From Myxococcota bacterium (GTDB taxonomy: Bacteria > Myxococcota > B64-G9): a stretch of 64,000 nt of DNA. Of this stretch, positions 1 through 11,828 are shown one piece after another. Positions within the stretch are counted from its first letter, which is position 1; each line of letters starts with the position of its first letter. The stretch lies in NCBI GenBank assembly GCA_022710975.1, contig JAKLGA010000001.1:310001-374000 (forward strand), given 5' to 3'. Under the pieces are notes generated by a model, which had not been told where the DNA came from, ran no database searches, and saw nothing but the letters and a program-made list of their open reading frames with translations. Position numbers and translations under genes: made by a program.

Positions 1-20
1 GAGAGGGTATCCAAGCTGAG

Positions 21-1571
21 ATGGAGTTGGATCGCAACCGAAGCCGGCTCATGATGCTCACGTTCACGTTCCGTTGGAGCGAGGCAGGGGCTCTGTGCGA
101 CCACCTCTTGGGGATTGCCAGCGAGGAACCGGATGCACGGGTACGGGCTCGTATCCAGTGGGAACTTGCCGTTTATTTGAAGAACATGGAGAGATTTGAT
201 CAGGCAATTAAAATCCTCAGGTGTCTGCTCGATCAGGCACTCGCAGGAAGCGAACTGGATGAAACACTCTCCACGGATTCTCTCGAGGTACTTCTGTCGG
301 TGGGTCTGATGAAAGTCGGCAGGTACGAGGAAGCGCTCGCGCTAGTCGCTGCTGGCCTCGAGAGATCCTATGACCGGGAATGCTGCAAGTGCTTGAGGTG
401 GCGAACCAAACTTCTTCGTGTTGCTAGACTCGTGCATGAGAGCAATGGCGATCTCGGACTCGTTCGCAGGGATGAGGGCGAGCTCGAAAGCCTGAGTGAG
501 CAGATGGTGAGGGTCGATTGCGAACCCGGCTTGACACACATGTGCCCAAGGCATGAAAGATCAAGCAAGGTGGGTGATAAAGACATCTTCGTCACGGCTG
601 GGAAATACGTGTGTGGTGGCGGCGTCCAGGGTGATCTTTGCGGATGGATGGGCAGACTTGAAAAGGGGTTGACCCACGAGAGGGCAGCCGAGCTGTATAG
701 AATGAAGGGGGACTACGAGAATGCGCTGCTCTCCTATGGGCGAGCTTTGGCTCTCTTCGAGTCTCTTTCTCCTGAGCCGAACAAACGATCTCTGACCGGG
801 GAGTACGAGTATGCATTCGTCGAATGCCCACTTGGGCGCCATGTTCAGGCGCTCGAAAGGTTGAAGCGGGCCGCTTTGTCGATACGTGGCACGAGAGCGG
901 AGAAGACCTGGCATGAGGCCTTCATCAGTGAACAGATCCTGGGTCTGTCCCTGAAGATGGGGGACAAGGCCACGGCGATCGAGGCAGCGGAGGTGCTCGC
1001 GAAGATGATTGAGACCCTTGGGTATCGGGATCATCCCCTGCGACGCTGGGCGATCGGCACCTTGTGTGAGACGCTAGCAGAGGAGCGACGAGTGCAGCAT
1101 CTCTTGAAGTGGGTCGGGGAGTGGGTACGCCTCGCAGAGGCTTGCAGGGGATGCCACAAGTCTGTCCCCGCGAGGGCGTTGTCCATCCATGCGAAGGCCG
1201 CATGTGCAGACGGCAGACCTGAGCTAGCGCGAGAACTATTTGACAGGGCCAACGAATGGCTTGCCCGAGAGCCCCGCGCGCCGACCGACTCTGGAGAGAT
1301 CAAGGCCAACTACATGGTGCTCTTCGAGTACTTCAGGTGTGCCAAGGAGTACAACCAGGGCGAAGAGGTTGCGCTGAAATGCCTCGACGACCCGCGGATC
1401 GCCTTTCCTGAGAACGTCACTTGTGGAGGCGCAGTGATCGAGGCATTGCTTGATCAGAAGAAGGGGCCGGAAGCGGCGAGATTGATGACAATGCTCGAGA
1501 GCAGATTCCTGGGGAAGGATGCTTCTGTGGATGCATCTCTGACCGAGTTGAGGAAGGCACTGGGACCCTAG
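21..1571 (+). CDS. TPR-repeat protein, probably 5'-incomplete
   Basis: No named family is recognised. The protein is all-helical and built from tetratricopeptide-like pairs, seen near residues 40-75 (an AVYLKNMERFDQAIKI-type helix pair), 95-125, 218-250 (AELYRMKGDYENALLSYGRA) and 430-460. Several Cys pairs (ECCKC, CRGC) are scattered through it and do not form a known zinc motif. TPR proteins are scaffolds, so a protein-protein role is inferred. The first ATG has no clear ribosome binding site, and the reading frame is open back to base 3, so the true start may lie left of the window. Base composition is visibly less GC-rich than every following gene, and codons ending in A or T are frequent, as in recently acquired or weakly adapted genes. 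There is no signal peptide at the ATG used here. Confidence 0.7.
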   Translation: MELDRNRSRLMMLTFTFRWSEAGALCDHLLGIASEEPDARVRARIQWELAVYLKNMERFDQAIKILRCLLDQALAGSELDETLSTDSLEVLLSVGLMKVGRYEEALALVAAGLERSYDRECCKCLRWRTKLLRVARLVHESNGDLGLVRRDEGELESLSEQMVRVDCEPGLTHMCPRHERSSKVGDKDIFVTAGKYVCGGGVQGDLCGWMGRLEKGLTHERAAELYRMKGDYENALLSYGRALALFESLSPEPNKRSLTGEYEYAFVECPLGRHVQALERLKRAALSIRGTRAEKTWHEAFISEQILGLSLKMGDKATAIEAAEVLAKMIETLGYRDHPLRRWAIGTLCETLAEERRVQHLLKWVGEWVRLAEACRGCHKSVPARALSIHAKAACADGRPELARELFDRANEWLAREPRAPTDSGEIKANYMVLFEYFRCAKEYNQGEEVALKCLDDPRIAFPENVTCGGAVIEALLDQKKGPEAARLMTMLESRFLGKDASVDASLTELRKALGP

Positions 1572-2080
1572 GTGCCGGGCGGAACGAGCGACCCCACACG
1601 GCGGTGCTCCTAGCCCGGTGCTATGGTCCTTCTTGAGGTGGACCTTACCCGTGTCGCACACGTTCCTGGTTCCTCATTCATTCCTCCACTCCATGAATGC
1701 CCGGAGCGATTCACACACACAGGGTCCGCCAACGTCTTCGCGCCGCCTCGGGCGCCGACTGAGTTTCCTCTAGCCTTCGGCGGTGTCTCCCTTCCGGCCC
1801 TCGGAACTCCCGGCGTGGTCCCGCGCAGGCTTCGGCGTCACTCGGGGCAAGGCTGCTCGCTCCCTCACCCGCGGGGGGCTGCTGTGGGTCGGACACCTCG
1901 GGCCGTCAGGGAGACACCCCCTCGGGCTCTTCTCGCGCCCCAGGAGGAAGGTGTTCCCCCTTCATCGCGGGAGGGTGGCACCCACGCGAGGGGGCATTCG
2001 CCGAGGTGAGGGGGGCCAGCCGGGGCGTTGCATTTTCGGGGGTGATGGTGTTGTTTCGGGGCGAGAGACGGAGGCGCGGC
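1572..2080. other. 509-bp intergenic stretch without a credible gene
   Basis: Short open frames cross this region, but none has a ribosome binding site, a recognisable protein or coding-like third-position bias. It contains the long imperfect inverted repeat listed separately and, towards its right end, several G-rich runs. No convincing promoter for the following radical SAM gene was found; TTGCAT at 2028-2033 with TTGTTT 17 bp downstream is the best candidate and is weak. Confidence 0.5.
1772..1928. repeat. Imperfect inverted repeat with ~33-bp arms
   Basis: Arms at 1772-1804 and 1896-1928 are inverted copies that match at 25 of 33 positions when aligned by hand. The arms include a perfect 10-bp block (GGTGTCTCCC at 1782-1791 and GGGAGACACC at 1909-1918) and a perfect CGGCCC/GGGCCG block. 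They enclose about 91 bp. The RNA could fold as a long stem with a large apical domain. Whether it is a structured RNA, a decayed small transposable element or chance in GC-rich DNA cannot be decided here. Confidence 0.45.
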
Positions 2081-3118
2081 ATGCTCGGGCTCAGCCTGAA
2101 GGACGGCGCGAAGAAGGCCCGCTACCTGGCGAACTTCGCCCGGCGGCGCCTGGTCCACACCAACATGCAGCTCCTGTACGACTGCAACTTCCACTGCCGC
2201 ATCTGCGACTTCTGGCGGGAGAAGGGCAGGAACCCGCCCCGCCTCTCGGCCGCCCAGGTCCGGGTGCTCTCGGACCGGATGGCCGAGATCGGCCCCCAGG
2301 TGGTCAGCATCGGCGGGGGCGAGCCGCTGCTGCACCCCGAGCTGGTCGAGGTGGTCGAGGCGCTGGCCCGGCACCACTTCCCGGTCATGATCTGCAACGG
2401 CTGGTTCGTGGAGGAGCCCATCGCCCGGGCCCTGTGGCGGGCCGGCATCTACGAGGTGAGCGTGTCGGTCGACTACGCCGATCCCGCCCGCCACGACGCC
2501 CAGCGCGGCATGCCGGGCGCCTTCGAGCGGGCGCTCAGGGCGCTCGAGATCCTGGCGCGCACCCGCGTGGCCCCGCACCAGCGGGTGCACATGATCAGCG
2601 TGGTCATGGACGACAACGTGGACGACCTGGAGGCGCTGGTCCTGCGCTGCCGCGAGCTCGGCATCACGTACCTGGTGACCCTCTACTCCGACAAGCGCGG
2701 GGCCCTGCCCGTGCGGCGGGTGCCGAACGACGTTGGCGCGCGCCTGCTCGAGCTCAAGCGCCGCCACCCCGAGTTCGTGTCCCTGCGCGGCTACGTGGGG
2801 CGCTTCTCCGAGGCCATCCGCGCGGGCGGCCTGGGGCCCTGCCGGGCCGGGCGCAACCTGTGCAACATCGACTCCCAGGGCGACGTGTCCCTGTGCATCG
2901 ACAGGCTGCAGGAGCCGGTCGGCAACATCTTCCGGGACGAGCCGCGGCTGCTCGAGCGGCGATTGCGCGCGCGGCACGACGGGAACACCTGCCGGGCCTG
3001 CTGGACGAGCTGCCGGGGCTCCATCGAGACCCTGCTCTACGGCGAGCGGCCGCTCGCCAACCTGTGGGACTACCACCAGATGACCCGCGACGCGGCGCTC
3101 GCGGAGCGGCGGGTCTGA
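2081..3118 (+). CDS. Radical SAM/SPASM enzyme
   Basis: A 345-residue radical SAM protein. The [4Fe-4S]-SAM motif Cys35-x3-Cys39-x2-Cys42 (in CNFHCRIC) sits at the start of the barrel, followed by the SAM-binding GGGEPLLHPE stretch. A C-terminal SPASM-type auxiliary cluster region has Cys254, Cys261, Cys272 and the closing Cys304/Cys307/Cys311 (CRACWTSC). SPASM enzymes typically modify peptides or proteins (sactipeptides, quinohemoprotein subunits, anaerobic sulfatase maturation); the substrate here is unknown. The start at 2081 was chosen for a GGAG about 9 nt upstream and because it begins the conserved part. The next gene, 147 bp downstream, encodes a Cys-rich lipoprotein, which makes that protein a candidate substrate by proximity only. 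Confidence 0.88.
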   Translation: MLGLSLKDGAKKARYLANFARRRLVHTNMQLLYDCNFHCRICDFWREKGRNPPRLSAAQVRVLSDRMAEIGPQVVSIGGGEPLLHPELVEVVEALARHHFPVMICNGWFVEEPIARALWRAGIYEVSVSVDYADPARHDAQRGMPGAFERALRALEILARTRVAPHQRVHMISVVMDDNVDDLEALVLRCRELGITYLVTLYSDKRGALPVRRVPNDVGARLLELKRRHPEFVSLRGYVGRFSEAIRAGGLGPCRAGRNLCNIDSQGDVSLCIDRLQEPVGNIFRDEPRLLERRLRARHDGNTCRACWTSCRGSIETLLYGERPLANLWDYHQMTRDAALAERRV

Positions 3119-3150
3119 GCCGGCGTGGGCGCCCGCGCGGCAGATTTCCA

Positions 3151-3179
3151 TTGCGCGGCGCGTCGCCGGGCAGTACCTA
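3151..3179 (+). promoter_or_regulatory. Sigma-70-like promoter for the first Cys-rich lipoprotein
   Basis: TTGCGC (3151-3156), a 17-bp spacer and TACCTA (3174-3179) predict transcription from about 3186, giving a ~79-nt leader before the ATG at 3265. The same TTGCGC-GGCG start recurs in the promoter of the paralogous gene at 5420, which supports the call. Confidence 0.5.
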
Positions 3180-3264
3180 GTCGGCCTTGCCCCGGGTGGC
3201 CAGGCCGACGTCCTGGCGCCAGGGCCAATCCGGCGTGGGCGGAGCCACGAGAGGAGCGCGACAC

Positions 3265-5340
3265 ATGTGGAAGCGGCGGTTCGCGGGGGCGGCGTGGGCG
3301 GTGGCGGTCCTGGCGGCGGGGCTCGGGGCGGGCGCCTGCGGCGGCGGCGGCGGCGGGTCGACCTGCACCGAGCTGGACGTGCGCCCCTGCCCGGACTGCC
3401 CCAGCGGCACCCAGACCTGCACGGGCGGAGCGTGGGGCGCCTGCATGGTGCTGGCGGAGAGCTGCAACGGCGCGGACGACGACTGCGACGGCCAGACCGA
3501 CGAGGGCTGCGGCACCCCCTGCACCGGCGACGGCGACTGCGGCGCCGGCGAGGTGTGCAACGACGACGGCTTCTGCGAGGCGGGCTGCCGGCCCCAGGCC
3601 GAGGTGTGCGACGGCCTGGACAACGACTGCGACTCGCTGACCGACGACGTGGAGGGGCTGGGGGCGGAGTGCAGCGCGGGCCAGGGCGAGTGCCTGGCCA
3701 CGGGCACCCTGGTGTGCGATCTGCTGTCCCAGGCTCCGGCCTGCAGCGCCCAGCCGGGCCAGCCGGAAACCGAGGTGTGCGACACCCTGGACAACGACTG
3801 CAACGGCCAGGCGGACGACCTGCCGGGCGCGGGGCTGCCGTGCGACAACGGCCTCCTGGGGCAGTGCCTGGCCACGGGCGCCATGGCGTGCGACCCCGGC
3901 ACCGGCGCGCTGGCGTGCGACGCGCCCGTGCTCGAGCCCGGGGTCGAGGTGTGCGACGGGCTGGACAACGACTGCAACGGCAACATCGACGGGCTGGACG
4001 AGGACCTGGACGGCGTCGGGGCCCTGTGCGACAACTGCCCGACCATGGCCAACCCGGGCCAGGAGGACGCGAACCAGAACGGCGCTGGCGACGTCTGCGA
4101 GACCGCCTACTTCCACGGCGTGGCCCTGAACCTGCCCGAGGCCGGGCTGACCGGCTGGGCGCCGTGCTGGAGCGGGACGTACGACCAGAACGCGCCCGCG
4201 CTGGCCGACCTCCTGGCGGCCTGCCCGGGCAGCCACCTGCTGCTCGGCTGCAAGCCGACCGAGGCAGACACCCTGGCGGTCGCGGCCATGGCCGCGCGCG
4301 CGGACGTCCTGTGGGAGTGCGGCACCGACCCCGCCTGCCGCCACGAGGCCAACGGCGTGGGCTGGTATTTCAGCGGCGAGTGGTCCTGGGGCTTCGCCCC
4401 TGGGGGCGATGCCGTGGAGCGGAGCTCATGCGACATCGGCCCCGGCGCCGGGCGGCTGTGCTGGCACACCGGGGGCGGATCGATGAACGGGGGCTACCGC
4501 TGCGGCGACGACCTCGGCTTGTGGGATGTGACCTGGACGCGCGTGGTGTACCAGTACCTCGGCACGGACTTCGACGCGGACGGCGTGCCCGGGGCCCGCG
4601 ACAACTGCCCTGACCGCCCGAACCAGCACCAGGAGGACGGCGACGCCGACGGCGCGGGCGACGCGTGCGACAATTGCCCCGCGGGCTCCAACCCGGGCCA
4701 GGAGGACGCGGACGGGGACGGGCTGGGCGACGCCTGCGACAACTGCCCCGCGGCCGCCAACCCGGGCCAGGAGGACGCGGACGGGGACGGCCCGGGCGAC
4801 GCGTGCGACAATTGCCCCGCGGCCGCCAACCCGGGCCAGGAGGACGTGGACGGCAACGGGATCGGCGACGCCTGCGATCGCCTGCGCTTCTCCGGCATCC
4901 GCCAGGAGCTGCCCGAGGCCGACCTGGCGGGCTGGACCCTGTGCTGGAGCGCCACCTACGATCAGTTCGGCACGCCGCTGGCGGACATCCTGGCGGCCTG
5001 CCCGGGCAGCCAGCTCCTGCTGGGCTGCAAGCCCGTGGGCAACGCCGCGCTCACCCTGGCGGCCAACGCCCCCCGCGCGGACGTGCTGTTCGAGTGCGGC
5101 GCGGACCTGGCCTGCGTGCACCCGGCCAACGGCGCGGGCTGGTACTACAGCGACAGCTACTCCTGGGGCTTCGCGCCCGAGGGAGAGGGCGTCGAGCGGA
5201 TCTCGTGCGACGTCACCGCGGGTGCGCTGCGCATGTGCTGGCACACGAACGGCCAGGTCGTGGATTCCGGCTACCGCTGCGGGGACAACATGCTGAACGG
5301 AGATGCCGGCTGGCTGAAGGTGGTCTACACCGCCGACTGA
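3265..5340 (+). CDS. Cys-rich MopE-repeat lipoprotein with two copies of a novel module
   Basis: A 691-residue predicted lipoprotein. The signal peptide ends in the lipobox LGAGAC with Cys25, followed by a poly-Gly linker. Four MopE-type metal-binding motifs of the DNDCDG/DNDCNG kind lie near residues 68, 115, 172 and 230. Thrombospondin-3-like repeats (DNCP...NPGQED, Asp-rich, likely Ca2+-binding) occupy about 451-537. Two ~150-residue copies of an unrecognised Cys/Trp-rich module span residues ~282-431 and ~539-691. MopE family repeats bind copper or calcium in characterised members; metal binding here is inferred from the Asp/Cys spacing. The start at 3265 has GAGGAG upstream. The neighbour at 5553 is a larger paralogue. 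A surface-exposed, disulfide-rich role is likely; no enzyme motif is visible. Confidence 0.85.
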   Translation: MWKRRFAGAAWAVAVLAAGLGAGACGGGGGGSTCTELDVRPCPDCPSGTQTCTGGAWGACMVLAESCNGADDDCDGQTDEGCGTPCTGDGDCGAGEVCNDDGFCEAGCRPQAEVCDGLDNDCDSLTDDVEGLGAECSAGQGECLATGTLVCDLLSQAPACSAQPGQPETEVCDTLDNDCNGQADDLPGAGLPCDNGLLGQCLATGAMACDPGTGALACDAPVLEPGVEVCDGLDNDCNGNIDGLDEDLDGVGALCDNCPTMANPGQEDANQNGAGDVCETAYFHGVALNLPEAGLTGWAPCWSGTYDQNAPALADLLAACPGSHLLLGCKPTEADTLAVAAMAARADVLWECGTDPACRHEANGVGWYFSGEWSWGFAPGGDAVERSSCDIGPGAGRLCWHTGGGSMNGGYRCGDDLGLWDVTWTRVVYQYLGTDFDADGVPGARDNCPDRPNQHQEDGDADGAGDACDNCPAGSNPGQEDADGDGLGDACDNCPAAANPGQEDADGDGPGDACDNCPAAANPGQEDVDGNGIGDACDRLRFSGIRQELPEADLAGWTLCWSATYDQFGTPLADILAACPGSQLLLGCKPVGNAALTLAANAPRADVLFECGADLACVHPANGAGWYYSDSYSWGFAPEGEGVERISCDVTAGALRMCWHTNGQVVDSGYRCGDNMLNGDAGWLKVVYTAD

Positions 5341-5419
5341 GCCGGTCCTGCTCGCGCCGCCCCCCACCCGGTCCCCTGTCGTCTGTTTTACCCTGCCATA
5401 TCAATGAGCTACGTCTCTA

Positions 5420-5448
5420 TTGCGCGGCGGGTCAATCTGGGCTAGGCT
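5420..5448 (+). promoter_or_regulatory. Sigma-70-like promoter for the 1,130-residue lipoprotein
   Basis: TTGCGC (5420-5425), 17 bp and TAGGCT (5443-5448). The predicted start near 5455 gives a ~98-nt leader. It shares ATTGCGCGGCG and the downstream CTAG/CTCGGCC region with the promoter at 3151, as expected for co-regulated paralogues. Confidence 0.5.
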
Positions 5449-5552
5449 CGGCCGTCCTCGAATTTCAGGGAATCTCCTGCGTCGGAGGCTCCATCCAGCG
5501 AAACCGGTCCATGACGGACCCGAACTCGTTCCCTTTGAAGGAGGAGAGGTAC

Positions 5553-8945
<3,393 letters not shown>

Positions 8946-8961
8946 GCCGGCGCCGTCCCGC

Positions 8962-9987
8962 CTAGGTTCCCCTACCCAGCTTCGAACGCAGCACCCACCC
9001 GGCCTCCGCGAGCAGGGAGGCCGGGTGGTTCAAGATCAGCGCGAAGCCCAGCGCGCAGGCCGACTGGCAGCGGTTGTCGCAGGCTGGCTCCGGCCCGAAG
9101 CGCCGCAGGCCCGCGGCGCGGATGGCGTGCAGGTCCTCCGCGAGCAGGTTCCCGGCCACCTGACCGAGCTCCAGGCAGGGGTAGTAGACGCCCCCGTCGG
9201 GCGCGACCGCCAGGGTGGTGGACGGGCGGCAGCGGAACTGGGTGAGATCGCGCATGTGCTCGAGGTACAGGCGCGAGCCGTTCACCCGCGCCCCGCGCCG
9301 CTTCTCCGCGAGCAGCAGCTCGAACATGGCCCGGTAGGCCGGGGCGGCGCGGAGCGCCGGGTGCGGGTGCACCCCCACGAGCTGGGGGCAGAGCGCGAAG
9401 CGGAAGCCCCGCGCCTGGCTCCAGCGGTAGAGGGCCGGCAGACCCTCCAGGTTGTCGGGGGTGGCCACGGCCGAGACGATGATCTCCTGGCCGGCGGGCC
9501 GGGTGCGGCGCGCGAGCTCGATCTGCCCGAGCGCGTGGCCGAGCGCCCCGGGCCGGCCCAGCCAGCGGTCGGCCGTGGCCTCGTCCAGCGAGGACAGGCT
9601 GACCACCAGGTAGCGCACCGCCCGCTGGATGGGCCCGAGGTGGCCTGCCAGCGCCAGCGCGTTCGTGGTCAGCACCACCCCGTCGAAGCCGAGCGCCGGC
9701 AGGCCCGAGAGCACCGCGTCCACCTCGGGGTGCTCCAGCGGCTCCCCGCCGGTCAGCACCAGGTGGTCGGTGTGGCGCCGGATGCGGGCGAGCAGCTCGA
9801 GCACCCGCGGGGCGGGCAGGGCCGGATCGTCGAGCGTCCAGTACGGACGGCCCTCTCCGTCCGAGCAGAACGGGCAGCGGCAGCCGCAGCGGTAGGTCAG
9901 GTAGTAGACCGCCAGCAGCGGGTAGAAGCCCGCGGGGCTGCGCGACAGCGCGTGCCTGAGGTAGTTGTGCACCGCGCGCAGCGTCAC
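8962..9987 (-). CDS. Radical SAM/SPASM enzyme
   Basis: 341 residues with a GTG start, GGGGAGG upstream; the start lies 17 bp after the stop codon of the amidohydrolase gene. The radical SAM motif is CGCRCPFC (C-x3-C-x2-C, residues ~33-40), followed by LVLTGGEPLEHPE for SAM binding. C-terminal SPASM-type cysteines appear in FRCRPS, YYPCLE and the closing CDNRCQSAC. It is only distantly similar in appearance to the enzyme at 2081 and is not a recent duplicate. It is convergent with the giant lipoprotein gene, the two stop codons lying 16 bp apart, and is probably co-transcribed with the amidohydrolase lipoprotein. A peptide- or small-molecule-modifying role is expected for the family; the substrate is unknown. 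Confidence 0.87.
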   Translation of the reverse strand: MTLRAVHNYLRHALSRSPAGFYPLLAVYYLTYRCGCRCPFCSDGEGRPYWTLDDPALPAPRVLELLARIRRHTDHLVLTGGEPLEHPEVDAVLSGLPALGFDGVVLTTNALALAGHLGPIQRAVRYLVVSLSSLDEATADRWLGRPGALGHALGQIELARRTRPAGQEIIVSAVATPDNLEGLPALYRWSQARGFRFALCPQLVGVHPHPALRAAPAYRAMFELLLAEKRRGARVNGSRLYLEHMRDLTQFRCRPSTTLAVAPDGGVYYPCLELGQVAGNLLAEDLHAIRAAGLRRFGPEPACDNRCQSACALGFALILNHPASLLAEAGWVLRSKLGRGT

Positions 9988-10004
9988 CGCGGCCGCCTCC
10001 CCGC

Positions 10005-11117
10005 TCAGCGCACCTTCCAGATCAGGCGCTCGGCGTTCTGCCGGTAGATCCTGTCCAGCGCCTCGCGCGGCAGCCCGATGCCGTCCACCGTCCAGGCGCC
10101 CTGGATGGGGGTGGGGTGCCGGAGCCCCCGCCGCTCGGTCTCGAAGAAGTCCCGGTGGGCCTGGAAGAAGCGGACCGCGTCCTGGTCCTCGTCCGGCCAG
10201 ATGCTCAGGCTGCCGAGCTGGTAGCTGTCCTCGTCGATCACGATGTCCGTGCCGAACAGGATGCGGGCCTGGTGCTCGAGGAAGAAGGCGCGCACCTCGG
10301 CCGGCGGGTGGCGGCCGAACTCGGGCACCCGGGCCGAGGTGTCCACCAGCAGGTTCGGCCGGGCGTCGAGCAGCCGGTCGACGTACCCCAGATCCTCGGG
10401 GGAGTTGGCCAGGTGGATGCCCAGGAAGGTGGTGCCCGGGTGGCGCGCGAGGCGCCGGTCGCGCTGGGCCAGGAGCTCGGCCTTGGAGGGCAGCCCCTCC
10501 CCGGCGAAGCTCCAGTTCGGCGCGAACAGGAGCTCGAGGTGCCGCTCGTTGCGCGGGCCGGGCGGGTCGAAGAAGGTCAGCGGGTCCGCGGTGTGGATGG
10601 CGACGATGAGCCCCAGCCGGCCGGCGGCCTCGAACCACGGGTCCAGGCGCGGGTCGTCGACCGGGACCAGCCGGCCCTCCGGATCTCGCACGGACAGCCC
10701 CAGCGCCTTGAAGATCTTGACCCCGCGCGCGCCGTCCCGGGCCGCGACCTCCAGCCGGCCCACCTCCCGCTCGAGCCAGCCCGGCTGGCCGAAGCCGTCC
10801 CAGTCCGGGTTGACGAAGAAGGCGAAGCGCTCGCCCAGCCGGCGCTGCACGGCCAGGGTGGCCCGGTAGCGCCCCGAGCCGGGCACGCCCGCGCTCTTGG
10901 CGCAGAAGCGGGTCACCCCGACCTGGTCGAAGAGCGCCAGCGCCCGCGCCAGCGCCCTGGGGCTGGGCAGCAGGTGGACGTGGGAGTCGACCATGGGCGG
11001 CCGGCCGGCCGGCCCCGCCGTGGCCGGCCCCCCGTCCGCCCCATCCAGGGGTTCGGGGCAGCCCGCGGCCCAGAGCAGCAGGGCGGCGGCCAGGGCGGAG
11101 GCGATCGGGGCGCGCAT
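10005..11117 (-). CDS. Amidohydrolase-family lipoprotein
   Basis: 370 residues. The signal peptide ends in lipobox LWAAGC, so the enzyme should be anchored outside the cytoplasmic membrane. The TIM-barrel metal-dependent hydrolase (amidohydrolase 2-like) begins with the metal-binding DSHVHL motif near residue 45. Further metal and catalytic candidates are His in VAIHTAD, His in LGIHLAN and Asp in the late LFGTDI. Members decarboxylate or hydrolyse aromatic and lactone substrates; the substrate here is unknown. The downstream radical SAM gene starts 17 bp after this stop codon, so they probably form a two-gene operon. TACATT just upstream of the start on this strand could be a -10 box, but no good -35 is seen. 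Confidence 0.8.
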   Translation of the reverse strand: MRAPIASALAAALLLWAAGCPEPLDGADGGPATAGPAGRPPMVDSHVHLLPSPRALARALALFDQVGVTRFCAKSAGVPGSGRYRATLAVQRRLGERFAFFVNPDWDGFGQPGWLEREVGRLEVAARDGARGVKIFKALGLSVRDPEGRLVPVDDPRLDPWFEAAGRLGLIVAIHTADPLTFFDPPGPRNERHLELLFAPNWSFAGEGLPSKAELLAQRDRRLARHPGTTFLGIHLANSPEDLGYVDRLLDARPNLLVDTSARVPEFGRHPPAEVRAFFLEHQARILFGTDIVIDEDSYQLGSLSIWPDEDQDAVRFFQAHRDFFETERRGLRHPTPIQGAWTVDGIGLPREALDRIYRQNAERLIWKVR

Positions 11118-11188
11118 GCTGAGCGCAATGTACCACAGGCCCGGAGCCGGGACACCCCAGTTGCCCGGACGGGGCCGAGCGGGGGAGA

Positions 11189-11794
11189 ATGGCGGCCGTG
11201 GATCCCCTGGGCTACCTCGACGGGCTGGCCGGGCTCGGCGCCGCGGACGCGGAGGGCCTGGCCGCCAGCCTCGGGCCCGGGCCGCTCCTGCGCGTGCGGC
11301 TCGACCCGCGCGGCCATCCCGCCGCGGCCACCTGCCTGCTGCGGGTGGGCGCCCCGCCGGCGCGCCTGTGGCGCCGCATCCGCGATCTCGACGGCCTGCC
11401 GAAGCTGGTGGAGATGATGGAGGCCGTGGACCGGCTGCCGCCGCTCGCGGACGGGGGCGAGCAGGTGCGGGTGCGCCTGCGTTTCCACCTGGCCTTCCTG
11501 TCGGTGCGCTTCCACTTCACCGCCCGCGTGACCCGCCAGGAGGGGCGCTGGCTGCAGCTCACCTTCCTGGAGGGCAAGGTGCGCGACGTGCTCATCCGGC
11601 TGGAGACGACCCCGCTGGGCGCCGACGGCTGCCTGCTGCGCACCCACATCGCCTTCGACCCCCGCTCCCTGGGCTGGCTGCTCAACGTCTTCCTGCGCCA
11701 CCACCCGGAGATCGAGTGGGGGGTGCACGCGGGCGCCGCCCTGTGCGTGGCCCAGGCCGCCCGGGCGCTGGCCGAGCCACCCGAAACGGTGTAG
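11189..11794 (+). CDS. SRPBCC/polyketide-cyclase-like small-ligand-binding protein
   Basis: 201 residues from the first ATG. Residues ~45-200 look like the START/SRPBCC fold: a helix with PPARLWRRIRDLDGLPKLVEMM after the first strand, then a long beta sheet (VRVRLRFHLAFLSVRFHFTARV) and a C-terminal helix. Such proteins bind hydrophobic ligands. Ligand and partner are unknown. The ATG has no ribosome binding site, and a TTGCCC-18-GAGAAT promoter-like pair (11161-11190) overlaps it. If that is real, translation would instead begin at GTG 11198, exactly at the predicted transcript start. The gene is transcribed away from the amidohydrolase gene and towards the lipoprotein gene at 11829. Confidence 0.65.
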   Translation: MAAVDPLGYLDGLAGLGAADAEGLAASLGPGPLLRVRLDPRGHPAAATCLLRVGAPPARLWRRIRDLDGLPKLVEMMEAVDRLPPLADGGEQVRVRLRFHLAFLSVRFHFTARVTRQEGRWLQLTFLEGKVRDVLIRLETTPLGADGCLLRTHIAFDPRSLGWLLNVFLRHHPEIEWGVHAGAALCVAQAARALAEPPETV

Positions 11795-11828
11795 AGTCCC
11801 GCACGATCCCCACGCGGAGGTGGCAGAC

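Noticed and set aside
1623-2009. A 128-codon frame in the first large gap
   Set aside because: No ribosome binding site, Pro/Arg-rich composition typical of random frames, and it crosses the inverted repeat.
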